18,121 nucleotides of DNA from Candidatus Aminicenantes bacterium UBA2199 (GCA_002327965.1 DCVB01000105.1:1-18121); one strand, 5' to 3'; numbered from the stretch's first letter, positions 1 through 8,788 are shown. Notes: a model not told the origin generated them from the letters alone. Made by a program: numbers and translations.

Positions 1-198
1 CTGACCGGCTGGGAGGAGGACTCGCGCAAGAACCCGGGCGAGAAAGTCTACTGCACCTGGAACGGCTATAGTTTCAAGAACCTCAACAAGCTTCACGACG
101 AGAAACTGATCGTCCAGATCAAGGACAAGAAGCTGGTCATCGTGACCGACTTGGGCAGGCAACTGGCCGAAAAACTGAAAAGCCAATATCTGTCCTGA
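1..198 (+). CDS. DUF6429-like protein, 3' fragment
   Basis: The window opens inside a gene read in frame 1; 65 codons and a TGA stop are visible. The fragment begins LTGWEEDSRKNPGEK and continues with a W-x-G-Y-x-F-x-x-L-N-x-L-H-x-x-x-L-I pattern, then a strand like KLVIVTDLG and a charged helix. This resembles the C-terminal half of the small DUF6429 proteins, which typically show an 'LT-W-E' start, a 'WKG-x-x-x-x-L-x-x-L-x-x-x-G-L-I' core and a 'K-x-V-x-L-T-x-x-G' strand, as in winged-helix folds. The role of that family is not known. The start lies outside the window. A strong terminator follows 26 bases after the stop. The assignment rests on remembered family patterns; the reading frame itself is secure. 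Confidence 0.65.
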   Translation: MTGWEEDSRKNPGEKVYCTWNGYSFKNLNKLHDEKLIVQIKDKKLVIVTDLGRQLAEKLKSQYLS

Positions 199-224
199 GC
201 TTCTTGCTGCTCTCCCTTTCCCCG

Positions 225-266
225 GAGGCGCGGCGGATCCTTGATCCGTACCGCGCCTCTTTTTTT
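225..266 (+). terminator. Rho-independent terminator after the DUF6429-like gene
   Basis: A perfect 9-bp stem, GAGGCGCGG at 225-233 with CCGCGCCTC at 251-259, encloses a second stem, CGGATC (234-239) with GATCCG (243-248), around a 3-base loop. Seven T residues follow at 260-266. This is a textbook intrinsic terminator on the plus strand and ends transcription of the first gene. Confidence 0.9.
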
Positions 267-518
267 GCTGTTTATAAGGGAGTCTGCGGAACTGTGCGCG
301 TTTCAGTGCAATTGGATTTCTACATTGCCCATAACGCTGATTCGGTCATCGGCGATTGGAATTCAAAAAATTATCCTTGAATTTTCTTCTGGATGCCTGG
401 GGATTTCTTTTCTTCACTTTTGCCTTTTGACTTTCGTCTTTTGCCTTTTTCCTCTATATCTCTGCCCCGGCCCCCTCTTTATTCTTTTGCTTTTTCTTCC
501 CTGCGCCTTCCGCCAAGT
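267..518. other. Gene-free, pyrimidine-rich spacer
   Basis: This spacer lies between the first terminator and the 3' end of pbpC. I see no convincing gene in it. The plus-strand frame running through here has no ribosome binding site and continues into the antisense of pbpC. At 360-383 a weak AT-rich inverted repeat (AATTCAA / TTGAATT, 10-base loop) is present. From about 385 to 510 the plus strand is strongly T/C-rich, with repeated TTTTGCC-like units. No strong GC-rich terminator for pbpC is visible. Confidence 0.6.
418..449. repeat. Short direct repeat in the polypyrimidine spacer
   Basis: The 11-mer TTTTGCCTTTT occurs at 418-428 and again at 439-449, a 21-base period. A degenerate third unit (TTTTGCTTTTT) lies at 485-495. 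Read on the minus strand this is an AAAAGGCAAAA-type purine tract downstream of pbpC. The repeat is small and may simply reflect slippage in a low-complexity spacer. Confidence 0.5.
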
Positions 519-2885
519 TCAATTCCTCTTCCCGATCACGCTGAACTTCCTTTCCAGCCGCTGCCCTTCTTCGTCAACGAGCACCAGGAGGTGCTCGCCG
601 GCAACGGGCCGCGCCGCGACCTGGTGGAAGTGGCGGGTGGCGGTGAGAAACTCTCCGTCCAGGTGCCAGTAGATCACCGTTTCCGGGCGGCGGTGGACGG
701 CCTCGAAGACCACCTCGCCGGGGCGGCCGTCGAGGTCGACGGGAATGTAGACCGCCGTGTTCACGTCGGGGTAGACCAGGCTGATATCCCGGCGGCCCGA
801 TCCGGCCTGGAAGCTGCCGGCGCAATCCCGGCGGAAAGGAGGCAGGGAGCGGTACTCGGGATGATAGCGCCGGTAATAGTACTCCTGCACCGGCGGCAGG
901 ACGAACCACGGCCGGTGGAGCATGCGCGTGGGCGATTCGCAGCCCGAGTCGACGCGGAAGCGGCCGCCGGCGTCCAGGTGCACCAGCTGGTGATAGGGAC
1001 AGGAATGCTGGAAGTGGCTCTCCCTGGGCACGGCGACAACGACCACCGGGCAGAGTTCGCCGGCCAGAAAGCCCGAGTCGCGGCAGACCTGCATTTCCTT
1101 CAGCCAGAGGCGCGGCGGCGCGATCCGGCCCCCGGTGTCCAGCGCGTTCAACACGTCGAAAAGGACCGGCGCCGCCGTCGACAGGCCGGTCAGGAGCGGA
1201 TTGCCCTCGCCGTCGGCATTGCCGGCCCAGATGCCGGCCGTGTAGGCGGGGGTCACGCCCACCGCCCAGGCATCGCGCAGGCCGAAGCTGGTCCCGGTTT
1301 TCCAGGCCACCCAGCGCGAGGAGGAGAATTCCTTCCAGTAGCCCTCGTCATCGGGACGGTTGACCTCGGTCAGCGCCTCGAGGGTCAGGTAGGCGGCCCC
1401 GGGGCCCAGGTCGCTCATGCGCGACCGGCGCAGCGGTTCATCGCGCAGAAGCCGCACCTCGCTGCGGTGCCCGGCGTCGCCCAGCGCCAGTTGCGCCAGC
1501 CCGGCATAGAGGGCGGTCACCTCGTAGAGGGTCGTCTCGGCGCCGCCGAGGATCAGGGTCAGCCCGTAGCCGCCGGGCGGGCGGCTTAGGGTGGTCAGGC
1601 CCCATTTCTTCAGCAGGTTGTAGAAGCGGGGAATACCGTACTGCTGCAGCATGCGGATGGCGGGGATGTTCAGCGACCAGGCCAGCGCCTCGCGCGCCGG
1701 CACGGCGCCTCGGAAGCGCCGGTCGAAATTCTCCGGCACGTAGCCGGCGAAATGGGCGGGCGTGTCGGCGACCAGGGTCGTCGGCGCCAATCCGCCTTCC
1801 TGCAGCATGGCGGCATAGAGGAACGGCTTGAGGATGCTGCCGCTGCTGCGCGGCCGGTGCAGGAGATCGAGGTCCTGGCCGTGGGCGGCAGCGGACTCGC
1901 GGGCGACGTTGCCCACGTAAGCCGCCACCGTTCCCCGGCGGTTATCGACGATCAGCGCGGCGAGGTTGCGGACGTTTCCCGCCAGCAGGCGCTTGCCGTT
2001 GGCCTGGACGATGCGCGCCAGGGAGGACTGCAGCCCGGAATCGATGAACGTATAGAACGGTTGCCGGCTGCCGTGCCGTGCCGTCAGCGTGTCCAGCAGG
2101 TGGGGCGCCGGGCGCGGCAGCGTCCGCATGCCGGCGGGCATGGGCTCGGCCAGAGCCAGCAAGAGATCCAGGGCGGAGATGAGCCGGCGCCGCTCCAGCA
2201 GGCGCAGCAGCCGGTCGCGCTTGCGCTGCAGCAGGCGGCGGTGGGCGGCGCCGGCAATGAGCTTGGGATCGTTGGGCAGCACGGCCAGGAAGGCGGCCTC
2301 GGCCCAGCTCAGCGCCTCGGGGCCGCGGTCGAAATAGAACCAGGAGGCGGCGTCGATGCCGACAATGTTGCCGCCGAAAGGGGCGTTGGCGGCGTGCAGG
2401 TCGAGGATCTCGCGCTTGGATATGGAGAACTCGAGGCGCAGGGCCAGCGCCATCTCGCGCAACTTCTCCAGGTAGGTGCGCGGCGGGTTCTTGCGGCTGA
2501 TGCGCACCACCTGCATGGTCAGGGTACTGCCGCCGCTGACCACCCCCCGCTTGCGGACATTGGTCCACAGGGCGCGGACGATCGCCCGCAGGTCGACACC
2601 GCGGTGGCGGAAGAAACGGCGGTCCTCGTACTGCACCAGCGCCTGGAAAAAGCGCTCGGGTACGGCCCGGGTCCTGGGGAAGCGCCATTGCTCGTCGGCC
2701 GCCAGGCGCGCCCCCAGCAGCCGGTCATCGGCGGAAAACAGCACCGGCGAGAGGGGATCGCGGAAAAGCCGGCGCGGCGCCGTCCACCAGGCGAGCAGGA
2801 CCAGGCCGCCGGCAATCGCGCCCAGCAGCAGCAGCGCCCGGCGATGCCTGCGCAGGAAGGGGATCAGCGCCGGATCTCCACCCAC
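519..2885 (-). CDS. pbpC: Penicillin-binding protein 1C (class A, transglycosylase plus transpeptidase)
   Basis: This is a 788-residue bifunctional peptidoglycan synthase, close to the usual PBP1C length. Residues 16-36 form the membrane anchor. The GT51 transglycosylase follows: EDRRFFRHRGVD with the catalytic Glu at 87, GGSTLTMQ at 118-125, and the REIL...NAPFGGNI region at 158-174. The transpeptidase has all three motifs: SILK (Ser350, Lys353), SLN (404-406) and KTG (529-531). The C-terminal part carries the PBP1C-specific extension, with V-C-x-D-S-G-x-L-A-G and P-W-F-V-L-P-P signatures and a final beta domain from about 690. The frame opens at a GTG inside the end of the macroglobulin gene, overlapping it by 22 bases. 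That start lacks a strong Shine-Dalgarno, so translational coupling is likely. PBP1C next to an alpha-2-macroglobulin is a widespread bacterial arrangement. Confidence 0.95.
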   Translation of the reverse strand: MGGDPALIPFLRRHRRALLLLGAIAGGLVLLAWWTAPRRLFRDPLSPVLFSADDRLLGARLAADEQWRFPRTRAVPERFFQALVQYEDRRFFRHRGVDLRAIVRALWTNVRKRGVVSGGSTLTMQVVRISRKNPPRTYLEKLREMALALRLEFSISKREILDLHAANAPFGGNIVGIDAASWFYFDRGPEALSWAEAAFLAVLPNDPKLIAGAAHRRLLQRKRDRLLRLLERRRLISALDLLLALAEPMPAGMRTLPRPAPHLLDTLTARHGSRQPFYTFIDSGLQSSLARIVQANGKRLLAGNVRNLAALIVDNRRGTVAAYVGNVARESAAAHGQDLDLLHRPRSSGSILKPFLYAAMLQEGGLAPTTLVADTPAHFAGYVPENFDRRFRGAVPAREALAWSLNIPAIRMLQQYGIPRFYNLLKKWGLTTLSRPPGGYGLTLILGGAETTLYEVTALYAGLAQLALGDAGHRSEVRLLRDEPLRRSRMSDLGPGAAYLTLEALTEVNRPDDEGYWKEFSSSRWVAWKTGTSFGLRDAWAVGVTPAYTAGIWAGNADGEGNPLLTGLSTAAPVLFDVLNALDTGGRIAPPRLWLKEMQVCRDSGFLAGELCPVVVVAVPRESHFQHSCPYHQLVHLDAGGRFRVDSGCESPTRMLHRPWFVLPPVQEYYYRRYHPEYRSLPPFRRDCAGSFQAGSGRRDISLVYPDVNTAVYIPVDLDGRPGEVVFEAVHRRPETVIYWHLDGEFLTATRHFHQVAARPVAGEHLLVLVDEEGQRLERKFSVIGKRN

Positions 2886-5800
2886 TGCCCCGTCGTGTTG
2901 GCGTGGAAGGCCGCGTCATACATCGCTTCCACGCCGATCCCGGGCTGGTAGAACCGCCCGCCGTAGGAGGCGTTGAGCATTGCCGTGAACGTCTTCTTGG
3001 CGCCGGCCTTCAGGCTGAAGTAGGTGAGGATGCGGTCGTCACGGACATCCTGGTAATCGAAGTATCCGCTTCCGGGCTCATCGCTGAACAGGCGCGGGTT
3101 GGCGATCTGGCAGCCGGCGGGGACGATATGGGTCAGGGCCAGGTTGTTCAGCGTCTGCCGGCTGAGGTTGGTGACCTGGATCTCGACCTTCATGTCGCCA
3201 CCCTGGGCGAGGCGCGCCGGGTCGATGGCATTCTCGTTCGCGTCCCTGAAGACCACCTCCAGGCGCAGGTTGCTCTCGTGCGCCGTTTCGCCGCCGGCGG
3301 GCGGGATGCCGGCGATGGTGGCCGTCACGTACAGGCGGCCGGCGCCCGGATTGACGATCTTCAGCATCCGCTCCGCCGCGGTGAACGGGGAGAATTCCTG
3401 CTGGTGGAAGGGTACGGCGGCTTCGACCTCCTTCAGCGGCTCTCCCTGCCAGCCGGCCTGGAAACGGAAGGGCTTGGCCGGTGAGCCGCCGTAGTAAGTG
3501 GCGATGGCCATCAGGGCGTAGGCGGTCTCCTGGGTGGAATACCAGGTATCGCTCGACATGGCCGCGACGATCTCGTCGAGGAATTTTTTCGCACGGCCCT
3601 CCTGGCCCATGTGCACCAGGGTGCGCACCATGACCGCCTTGTCGCGGAGATCGGAGCCGAAGGTGCGGCTATCGTCGCGGTACGGGGTCACCTGCCACGA
3701 GCACTTGCTCAAGAGGTCATCGGCCGCCTCGCGCTGCCCTCCGGCCTGGAAGGCGCCGGCCAGCAGCACGGCGGCGGGACCGTCCAGCCCCGAAGTCTCG
3801 CGCAGACGGTTCATGGCCCCCAGGTCGGGCGAACCGGCCAGGGCCAGCGTGTACAAGCGGAAGGCCTGGACGATGCGTCCGTGCTCCGGCCCCGCGGTCC
3901 AGGAATTGGCCAGCGTCCGCTGGTGCTTCTGCCATCCGTCCAGCATGGCGGCGGGGACACGGAAGCCGAGGCGCTGGGCCTCGAGCAGGAAATAACCGGC
4001 ATACGACGAGGTCCAGTGGTGGGCCTCGTACTCACCGGGCCAGTAGGCAAAGCCGCCGCCGGGCGCCTGGAACGTGCGCATCTTTTCAATGGCGCCGGCG
4101 ACGTGCGTTTCCACTTTTTTCTGCAGCCCGGCATCGAGCTTGATCAGGTTCTTCAGGTAGAGCTGCGGGAAGGCGGTGGAAAGGGTCTGCTCGAGACAGC
4201 CGTGGGGATAGCGGATCAGGAATTGCAGCCGCTTCTGCAGGTTAAAGGGGGGGAGCATGGAGTATTCCAGGGTCACGTCGTTGGTCCCCCTGATCCCGAA
4301 GGAGCGGATCGCGAGCTGCCGAGTCTCGCCCGGCGCCACTTCGGCATGCAGCGTCTCTAGGATCCTCGGGTTGGCGGCCAGGACGGGCATGACGGTCCGG
4401 CTCTCGGCCTTGCGCGTGCCGCTGGTCGCCTGGATGCGTACGCTGCCCTGGCCGATCCCGGTGCCGACGGTCACCGGGAAAAAGACCATCTCATCGCCCG
4501 GCTTGCTGAACTCGACGGTCCTGATCTTCGGCCCGTCGACCAGGAAGCGGTCGCCGGCGTCGATCTGAACCTGCACGTTGCGGATGTCGGCGCGGCTGAC
4601 GAACACCGAGACGGGGAGGTCGAAGGTCTCGCCCGGCCGCACGACGCGCGGCAGGGTGGGCAGGATCATCAGGTCCTGGCGTACCGGCACCGACTTTTCG
4701 GCCACGCCGAAGGCGTTGTCGCGGCCCGCCACCGCCATGACACGCACCGCTCCCACGTACTGCGGCATGGCGAACGTGTGCTCGGCGGCCTTGCCGGCCT
4801 CCAGGGCGAAGGGACCGGCGAAAAGGACGACGGGCGGGAAACGCCGCTGCTTCTTCTCGCCGGCGGCGGCGCCCCCTTCCTCGTCGCCGCCCAGGGCCAA
4901 CAGGCGCGAAAGGTCGGCGCCGTAAGCCTCGGCCACGTCGTCGAAGAGATCCCAGGTGAGGACGCCCAGCGCCTCGCGGTTGTAGAACCTCTTGCGCAGG
5001 TCGGGGGCGGCGTAGCGGGTCAGACCCAGCAACCCCTCATCGACCACGGCCAGGGTGTAGGTCATAGGCCGGCCGTTCTTTTCCTCCACCTTGACCTTGA
5101 AATCGGTCATGGGCTTCAATTCTTCGGCCAATTTGAGCAGCGGCTCCAGCCGGGTGCGCGGGTCCTCCACCAGCATCGGGATGACGCCGTAGAGGCGGAT
5201 GGGCGTGTCGCTCTTCTTGCCCGAGTGCGGCTGCAGCAGGGTGACGTGGACATGGATGTTGGGAGTCATGCTCTCGTCGAGCTCGATCTCGAAGCGGTTC
5301 TCGCCGCTCTGCGTGCTGACCCACATCTGCTTCAGGACGCGCGAGTTGTTTTCCAGCGAGACCAGCGCCCGCCCCTGCGGGGCGTCGGGCAGGAAGATGG
5401 TCGCCTTATCACCCACCTGATAGTTCGGCTTGTCGGCACTGAAATTGAGGCGCGTGGAGCCGCTGCCCTTTTCTTCGCGGGCGCGGCCGGCCCAGCCCGG
5501 CCAGTCGATGTAGATGGCCCGGCCGGCGGCGTGTCCCCCCTGCGGGTCGACGACGCGCACCAGGTAGCGGCCCCACTGCGGGTACTTGACCTGGAACTTC
5601 CAGGCGCCCATGCCGTCGCGCGTCGCCACCTCGCCCTTCAGGACGGGGACATGGCGGGTGCTGGCCACGTACTGGGCCAGCGAGTCACCGCTCTTGTCCC
5701 ACCACCACTTCCATTCGACCTTGTAGAGGCTGACCTCCAGCTTGTCGCGGGAGACGGGATTGCCATCGGCATCAACGGTGACGATCTGCAGCACGTGGTC

Positions 5801-8386
5801 CTGGTCGGTGAGCAGCATGCCGCGCATCTCGTCGCCCTTGGGCAGGCGGATGCCGACAAAGCTCCGGTAGGGATAGTAGGGGATGGTCACGGCGTCGGTG
5901 GAGAAGTCGCCGCTCTCCTCGAAGACGCGCACGGTGAACATGGCATCCATCATTCCCGGCGCCGCTTTCTCCATCTCCAGGGCGATGGGGAAACGGGCGT
6001 CGCCGTTGGCATCCAGGCGTCCCTTGGCCAGCGCCTGCTCGGAAACGCCGACCTCGCGGGCCGGGTCGTCGAACACGTAGTCGGCCCAGCGGGGGAAGCG
6101 GGTGGGGCGCGGCGCCAGGCGCACCTGGGCATCGAACTTCAGGTCGGCCGCCACCGCGCCGTGCAGCCACCGGCTGCGCAGGACGGCGGTCGCCGGCCGG
6201 TCCTTGACCAGCTTTTCCGCTCCCGGCTGGAAGTCGATCTTCAGGCGGTTGGGGGCCACCGTCTCGATCTTGAGGTTCTGCTCGAAGGTCAGGCCGCCGA
6301 CCAGCACCCGCGCCTTCCAGTTGCCGGTGGGTGCCGATTCGTCGGTGCGCAGGCGGAAGGAGTGAAAGGCATCGAGGGAACGCGCCGGCTTGGCGGTCCG
6401 GATCAGCTGCCCTTTGGGATTGTAGAGCTCGAGAAGCAGCGGGTGCCCGGCCGGCAGTTTGCGCTCCCGGTCGAAAAGGACGAACGTCAGGTAGAGGTCG
6501 TCCCCGGGGCGCCAGACGCCGCGCTCGCCGTACAGGGCGCCCTTGATCCCTTTCTGCACCTTCTCGCCACCCACGTCGAAATGGCTGGTCGCCAGCGCCC
6601 CCTCGCGGCTCAGGCGCAGATAGCCCCGATCCTTGCCGTGCTGGGCCTCAATGAAGAACGGCTGGCCCGGCAGGTTCAGGGTCAGGAAACCCGAGCCGTC
6701 GCTGCTGCCCTCGCCGAGCAGCTGGTTCTGGAAATTGTAGGCGCGCACGCGCACGGCGGCGAGCGGCTCGGCGCTGCGGATGTCGGTCGTGACCACGTGC
6801 AGGTCGAAGTTGTCGCCGCGCTTGGCCACCAGGCCGATGTTCGAGGCCAGGAAGTTGCGCGCCTGGATCGCGTTCTCATTAAAGCGCGGGTTGTAATAGG
6901 CATCCTTGCAGGGGTCGCTGCGCTCGGCCCAGCCGTCGCTTCCATCCTGGTAATAATAGGAATAAGAATAGTCCCAGTTGGAAAAGTCGCGCCAGGAGGC
7001 GTCGTCCTGGTTCTGCAGCTCGGGCTCAGGCACCGGCTTGTCCTGGTTGGCGCAGGGGAAAACGGCATTGCCGCGGTGGAAGGAGAGGATGATGCGGAAC
7101 AGGCTGCCCGGGTTCTCGCCCAGGAGCCGGGTCACGTCCAGGCTGTAGCGCCGCCAGACCGATGCCTCCTCGGGCTTGTCGGACAGGGGCACGGTCTTGC
7201 GCCACAGGAAACGGCCGACCTGCGAAAGGTTATCCTTGCCATCCAGGTTGTTCTGCTGGAAGAACTGCGCCATGTTGTTGGCATAGACCTGGAACGCGGT
7301 CACCTGGACCGCGCGCAGGCTCACCGCCTCGAAGGGAACGGTCAACCGGTCCTTATCGGGCAGGATGTTGCCCTGGCCGACGAAGCGCACCTGCGGCGCC
7401 AGGCGCTGGAAGGTCATCGTGCGCGTCAGTCGCTTTTCCAGCCTGCGGTCGTTGAAGTTGCGCACGCCGGGATGGACGGTGACGTCGACGGCGGCGTCGA
7501 AGCCCTTGGCGGAATAGACGCGGATCACGTTGTTGTCGACCTCAAACGTGGGCTCGTGGCCGGGAACAGTGACCAGGCCGCGCAGGTTCTGGCTTTTCTT
7601 CAGCGGATCGGAAAAGCGCAGCAGGATGCTGTTGGCCGGTTCGAGGACAGCCTCGGCCTCCAGCAGGTCGAACTGGCCCAGCGAGGGGACGTCGATCCGC
7701 CGCGAACCTTTCTGCTCGGCGCCGAGCGCCGACCCGTCCCAGTTGAGCTCGACATGGCTGGGTGTCTCCTGGCGCCGGATGGCGCGGATGACGAAGGAGT
7801 GGCTGCACCCCTGGTTCTCGTGCGACCAGTCGATGGCCAGCGCCTTGCCCTCCTGCCGGGCCGCAAGGACCTTCTGGACGGCAGCGTCTTCCTGCACGTC
7901 GCGGGTGGTCAGCAGGCCGCGCAGCAGGAACTGGTTGGGCGAGACCTCATCCAGCGGCGTCAGCCCCTGCAGGTCGATGGCGATCGACTCGCGGATGACG
8001 GAGAAGGCAAACTCGAAGCGCGCGTACTCGCGCGGCAGGCTCATGAATTTCTTCAGGTTCAGGACGGCGCGGTAGGTCGTTCCCGGCAGCAGCTGGCGGT
8101 CGGGAGTGAAGACCAGCTCGCGGGGCGATTTCCATTGCGCCTTGCCGGCGATGGCGGGGCTGAATTCCAGATAGTCCTGCAGCTCGGAGGCATCCTGCCC
8201 TTCCGTGCCGACGTTGTTGACGAACAGCACGCGGATCGGCGCCCGGCGCGAGATGTCGCCCGAGGTGAAGGCGCTGATGTAGCGGTACCACTCCTGCGCC
8301 TGTGGCGGCTTGGCCTTCTTGCAGGAGAACTGGGAAGACGAAAACAACAACAGCACCCATACCAGGACCGGCCATTTTTTTTTCAT
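2864..8386 (-). CDS. yfhM: Bacterial alpha-2-macroglobulin, YfhM type, thioester-containing lipoprotein
   Basis: This 1840-residue protein is predicted to be a periplasmic protease trap. It begins with a basic n-region and hydrophobic segment ending in Cys22; the lipobox (QFSC) is poor, so lipidation is likely rather than certain. The start at 8386 is chosen over one 15 codons upstream because AAGGAGG lies 6 bases before it. A string of macroglobulin-like beta domains follows. The region 445-493 contains a Tyr/Asp-rich insert flanked by Cys445 and Cys493. A Gly/Ala/Glu-rich segment ending in KKQRRF (1166-1183) precedes F-x-G-P-F and is the likely bait region. The thioester motif GCLEQT is intact, with Cys at 1397 inside the alpha-helical thioester domain. 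The C-terminus ends in the receptor-binding-like domain. In known family members, bait cleavage frees the thioester to bind the attacking protease covalently. It is longer than E. coli YfhM (about 1650). Confidence 0.95.
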   Translation of the reverse strand: MKKKWPVLVWVLLLFSSSQFSCKKAKPPQAQEWYRYISAFTSGDISRRAPIRVLFVNNVGTEGQDASELQDYLEFSPAIAGKAQWKSPRELVFTPDRQLLPGTTYRAVLNLKKFMSLPREYARFEFAFSVIRESIAIDLQGLTPLDEVSPNQFLLRGLLTTRDVQEDAAVQKVLAARQEGKALAIDWSHENQGCSHSFVIRAIRRQETPSHVELNWDGSALGAEQKGSRRIDVPSLGQFDLLEAEAVLEPANSILLRFSDPLKKSQNLRGLVTVPGHEPTFEVDNNVIRVYSAKGFDAAVDVTVHPGVRNFNDRRLEKRLTRTMTFQRLAPQVRFVGQGNILPDKDRLTVPFEAVSLRAVQVTAFQVYANNMAQFFQQNNLDGKDNLSQVGRFLWRKTVPLSDKPEEASVWRRYSLDVTRLLGENPGSLFRIILSFHRGNAVFPCANQDKPVPEPELQNQDDASWRDFSNWDYSYSYYYQDGSDGWAERSDPCKDAYYNPRFNENAIQARNFLASNIGLVAKRGDNFDLHVVTTDIRSAEPLAAVRVRAYNFQNQLLGEGSSDGSGFLTLNLPGQPFFIEAQHGKDRGYLRLSREGALATSHFDVGGEKVQKGIKGALYGERGVWRPGDDLYLTFVLFDRERKLPAGHPLLLELYNPKGQLIRTAKPARSLDAFHSFRLRTDESAPTGNWKARVLVGGLTFEQNLKIETVAPNRLKIDFQPGAEKLVKDRPATAVLRSRWLHGAVAADLKFDAQVRLAPRPTRFPRWADYVFDDPAREVGVSEQALAKGRLDANGDARFPIALEMEKAAPGMMDAMFTVRVFEESGDFSTDAVTIPYYPYRSFVGIRLPKGDEMRGMLLTDQDHVLQIVTVDADGNPVSRDKLEVSLYKVEWKWWWDKSGDSLAQYVASTRHVPVLKGEVATRDGMGAWKFQVKYPQWGRYLVRVVDPQGGHAAGRAIYIDWPGWAGRAREEKGSGSTRLNFSADKPNYQVGDKATIFLPDAPQGRALVSLENNSRVLKQMWVSTQSGENRFEIELDESMTPNIHVHVTLLQPHSGKKSDTPIRLYGVIPMLVEDPRTRLEPLLKLAEELKPMTDFKVKVEEKNGRPMTYTLAVVDEGLLGLTRYAAPDLRKRFYNREALGVLTWDLFDDVAEAYGADLSRLLALGGDEEGGAAAGEKKQRRFPPVVLFAGPFALEAGKAAEHTFAMPQYVGAVRVMAVAGRDNAFGVAEKSVPVRQDLMILPTLPRVVRPGETFDLPVSVFVSRADIRNVQVQIDAGDRFLVDGPKIRTVEFSKPGDEMVFFPVTVGTGIGQGSVRIQATSGTRKAESRTVMPVLAANPRILETLHAEVAPGETRQLAIRSFGIRGTNDVTLEYSMLPPFNLQKRLQFLIRYPHGCLEQTLSTAFPQLYLKNLIKLDAGLQKKVETHVAGAIEKMRTFQAPGGGFAYWPGEYEAHHWTSSYAGYFLLEAQRLGFRVPAAMLDGWQKHQRTLANSWTAGPEHGRIVQAFRLYTLALAGSPDLGAMNRLRETSGLDGPAAVLLAGAFQAGGQREAADDLLSKCSWQVTPYRDDSRTFGSDLRDKAVMVRTLVHMGQEGRAKKFLDEIVAAMSSDTWYSTQETAYALMAIATYYGGSPAKPFRFQAGWQGEPLKEVEAAVPFHQQEFSPFTAAERMLKIVNPGAGRLYVTATIAGIPPAGGETAHESNLRLEVVFRDANENAIDPARLAQGGDMKVEIQVTNLSRQTLNNLALTHIVPAGCQIANPRLFSDEPGSGYFDYQDVRDDRILTYFSLKAGAKKTFTAMLNASYGGRFYQPGIGVEAMYDAAFHANTTGQWVEIRR

Positions 8387-8392
8387 GCGCCC

Positions 8393-8399
8393 CCTCCTT
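8393..8399 (-). promoter_or_regulatory. Shine-Dalgarno that sets the macroglobulin start
   Basis: The minus strand reads AAGGAGG here, 6 bases before the ATG at 8386. The alternative ATG at 8431 lies upstream of a candidate -10 element and lacks such a site, so 8386 is preferred. Confidence 0.8.
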
Positions 8400-8419
8400 G
8401 AAAATCTTGGCAAAAGGGA

Positions 8420-8428
8420 AATATAGCA
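8420..8428 (-). promoter_or_regulatory. Possible extended -10 promoter for the macroglobulin gene
   Basis: The minus strand reads TGC-TATATT, an extended -10 element, with no good -35 box at the usual distance. Transcription would begin near 8413, giving a leader of about 27 bases before the ATG at 8386. It lies in the 96-base gap after the lipoprotein gene, so the macroglobulin could be transcribed from here, from the lipoprotein promoter, or both. Confidence 0.35.
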
Positions 8429-8482
8429 CAACAGGGGAATAAAATCATGGGTCCGGCAAGCGCCGGGAAGAGATGGTCGCGC

Positions 8483-8788
8483 CTAGAAACAGTCCTTGCC
8501 GTTGACGGTGACCTGCTTGGCGATCACGTTGCCGGCGTCGTCGCGGACCAGGGTGACGCTGCCGGTATACTGCGCGTTGTCGCAGATGGCCTTGAACTCG
8601 AAGTAGATCAGCTTGCCGTTCGCGTCCAGCTTGGGGTTTGACAGGCTGTAGGCCACGCAGTTGGGCATCACGAGCTCGTCGCCGTCGAAATAGACCTTGT
8701 CGCAAGGATCGGTGGAAAAAGCCTTGCAGCCCGCCGCGGACAGCAGCGCAACCAGGATGACCGTCAGCAAGCCCAGCCGGATCTTCAT
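8483..8788 (-). CDS. Small Cys-rich lipoprotein of unknown function
   Basis: This is a 101-residue protein. Residues 1-20 form a lipoprotein signal peptide (MKIRLGLL... ending LSAAG) and Cys21 is the probable lipidated residue. The mature part is about 80 residues and contains four further cysteines (29, 44, 69, 100), enough for two disulfides, which suits a periplasm-exposed domain. The pattern of short beta segments with D-x-N-G turns suggests a small beta-sheet domain; I do not recognise the family. GGGAGG precedes the ATG by 6 bases, and a near-consensus sigma70 promoter lies just upstream. It is followed at 97 bases by the macroglobulin and PBP1C genes on the same strand, so it may be the first gene of that unit. 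A small GC hairpin at 8453-8466 (5-bp stem) separates them but lacks an adjacent T-run. Confidence 0.8.
   Translation of the reverse strand: MKIRLGLLTVILVALLSAAGCKAFSTDPCDKVYFDGDELVMPNCVAYSLSNPKLDANGKLIYFEFKAICDNAQYTGSVTLVRDDAGNVIAKQVTVNGKDCF

Noticed and set aside
393..2951. Long plus-strand frames opposite pbpC
   Set aside because: They lack ribosome sites and run opposite a gene with all transglycosylase and transpeptidase motifs. Their composition is that of antisense GC-rich sequence.
4778..8401. Open frame of 1207 codons on the plus strand opposite the macroglobulin gene
   Set aside because: It is fully antisense to a gene with clear motifs (thioester, signal peptide, ribosome site). 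Its translation is repetitive in V, G, H, Q and L with no domain signs. Long antisense frames are common in GC-rich genes.
8453..8466. Hairpin CCGGC-GCTT-GCCGG after the lipoprotein gene as a terminator
   Set aside because: The stem is only 5 bp and no T-run follows directly, so termination here is not supported.
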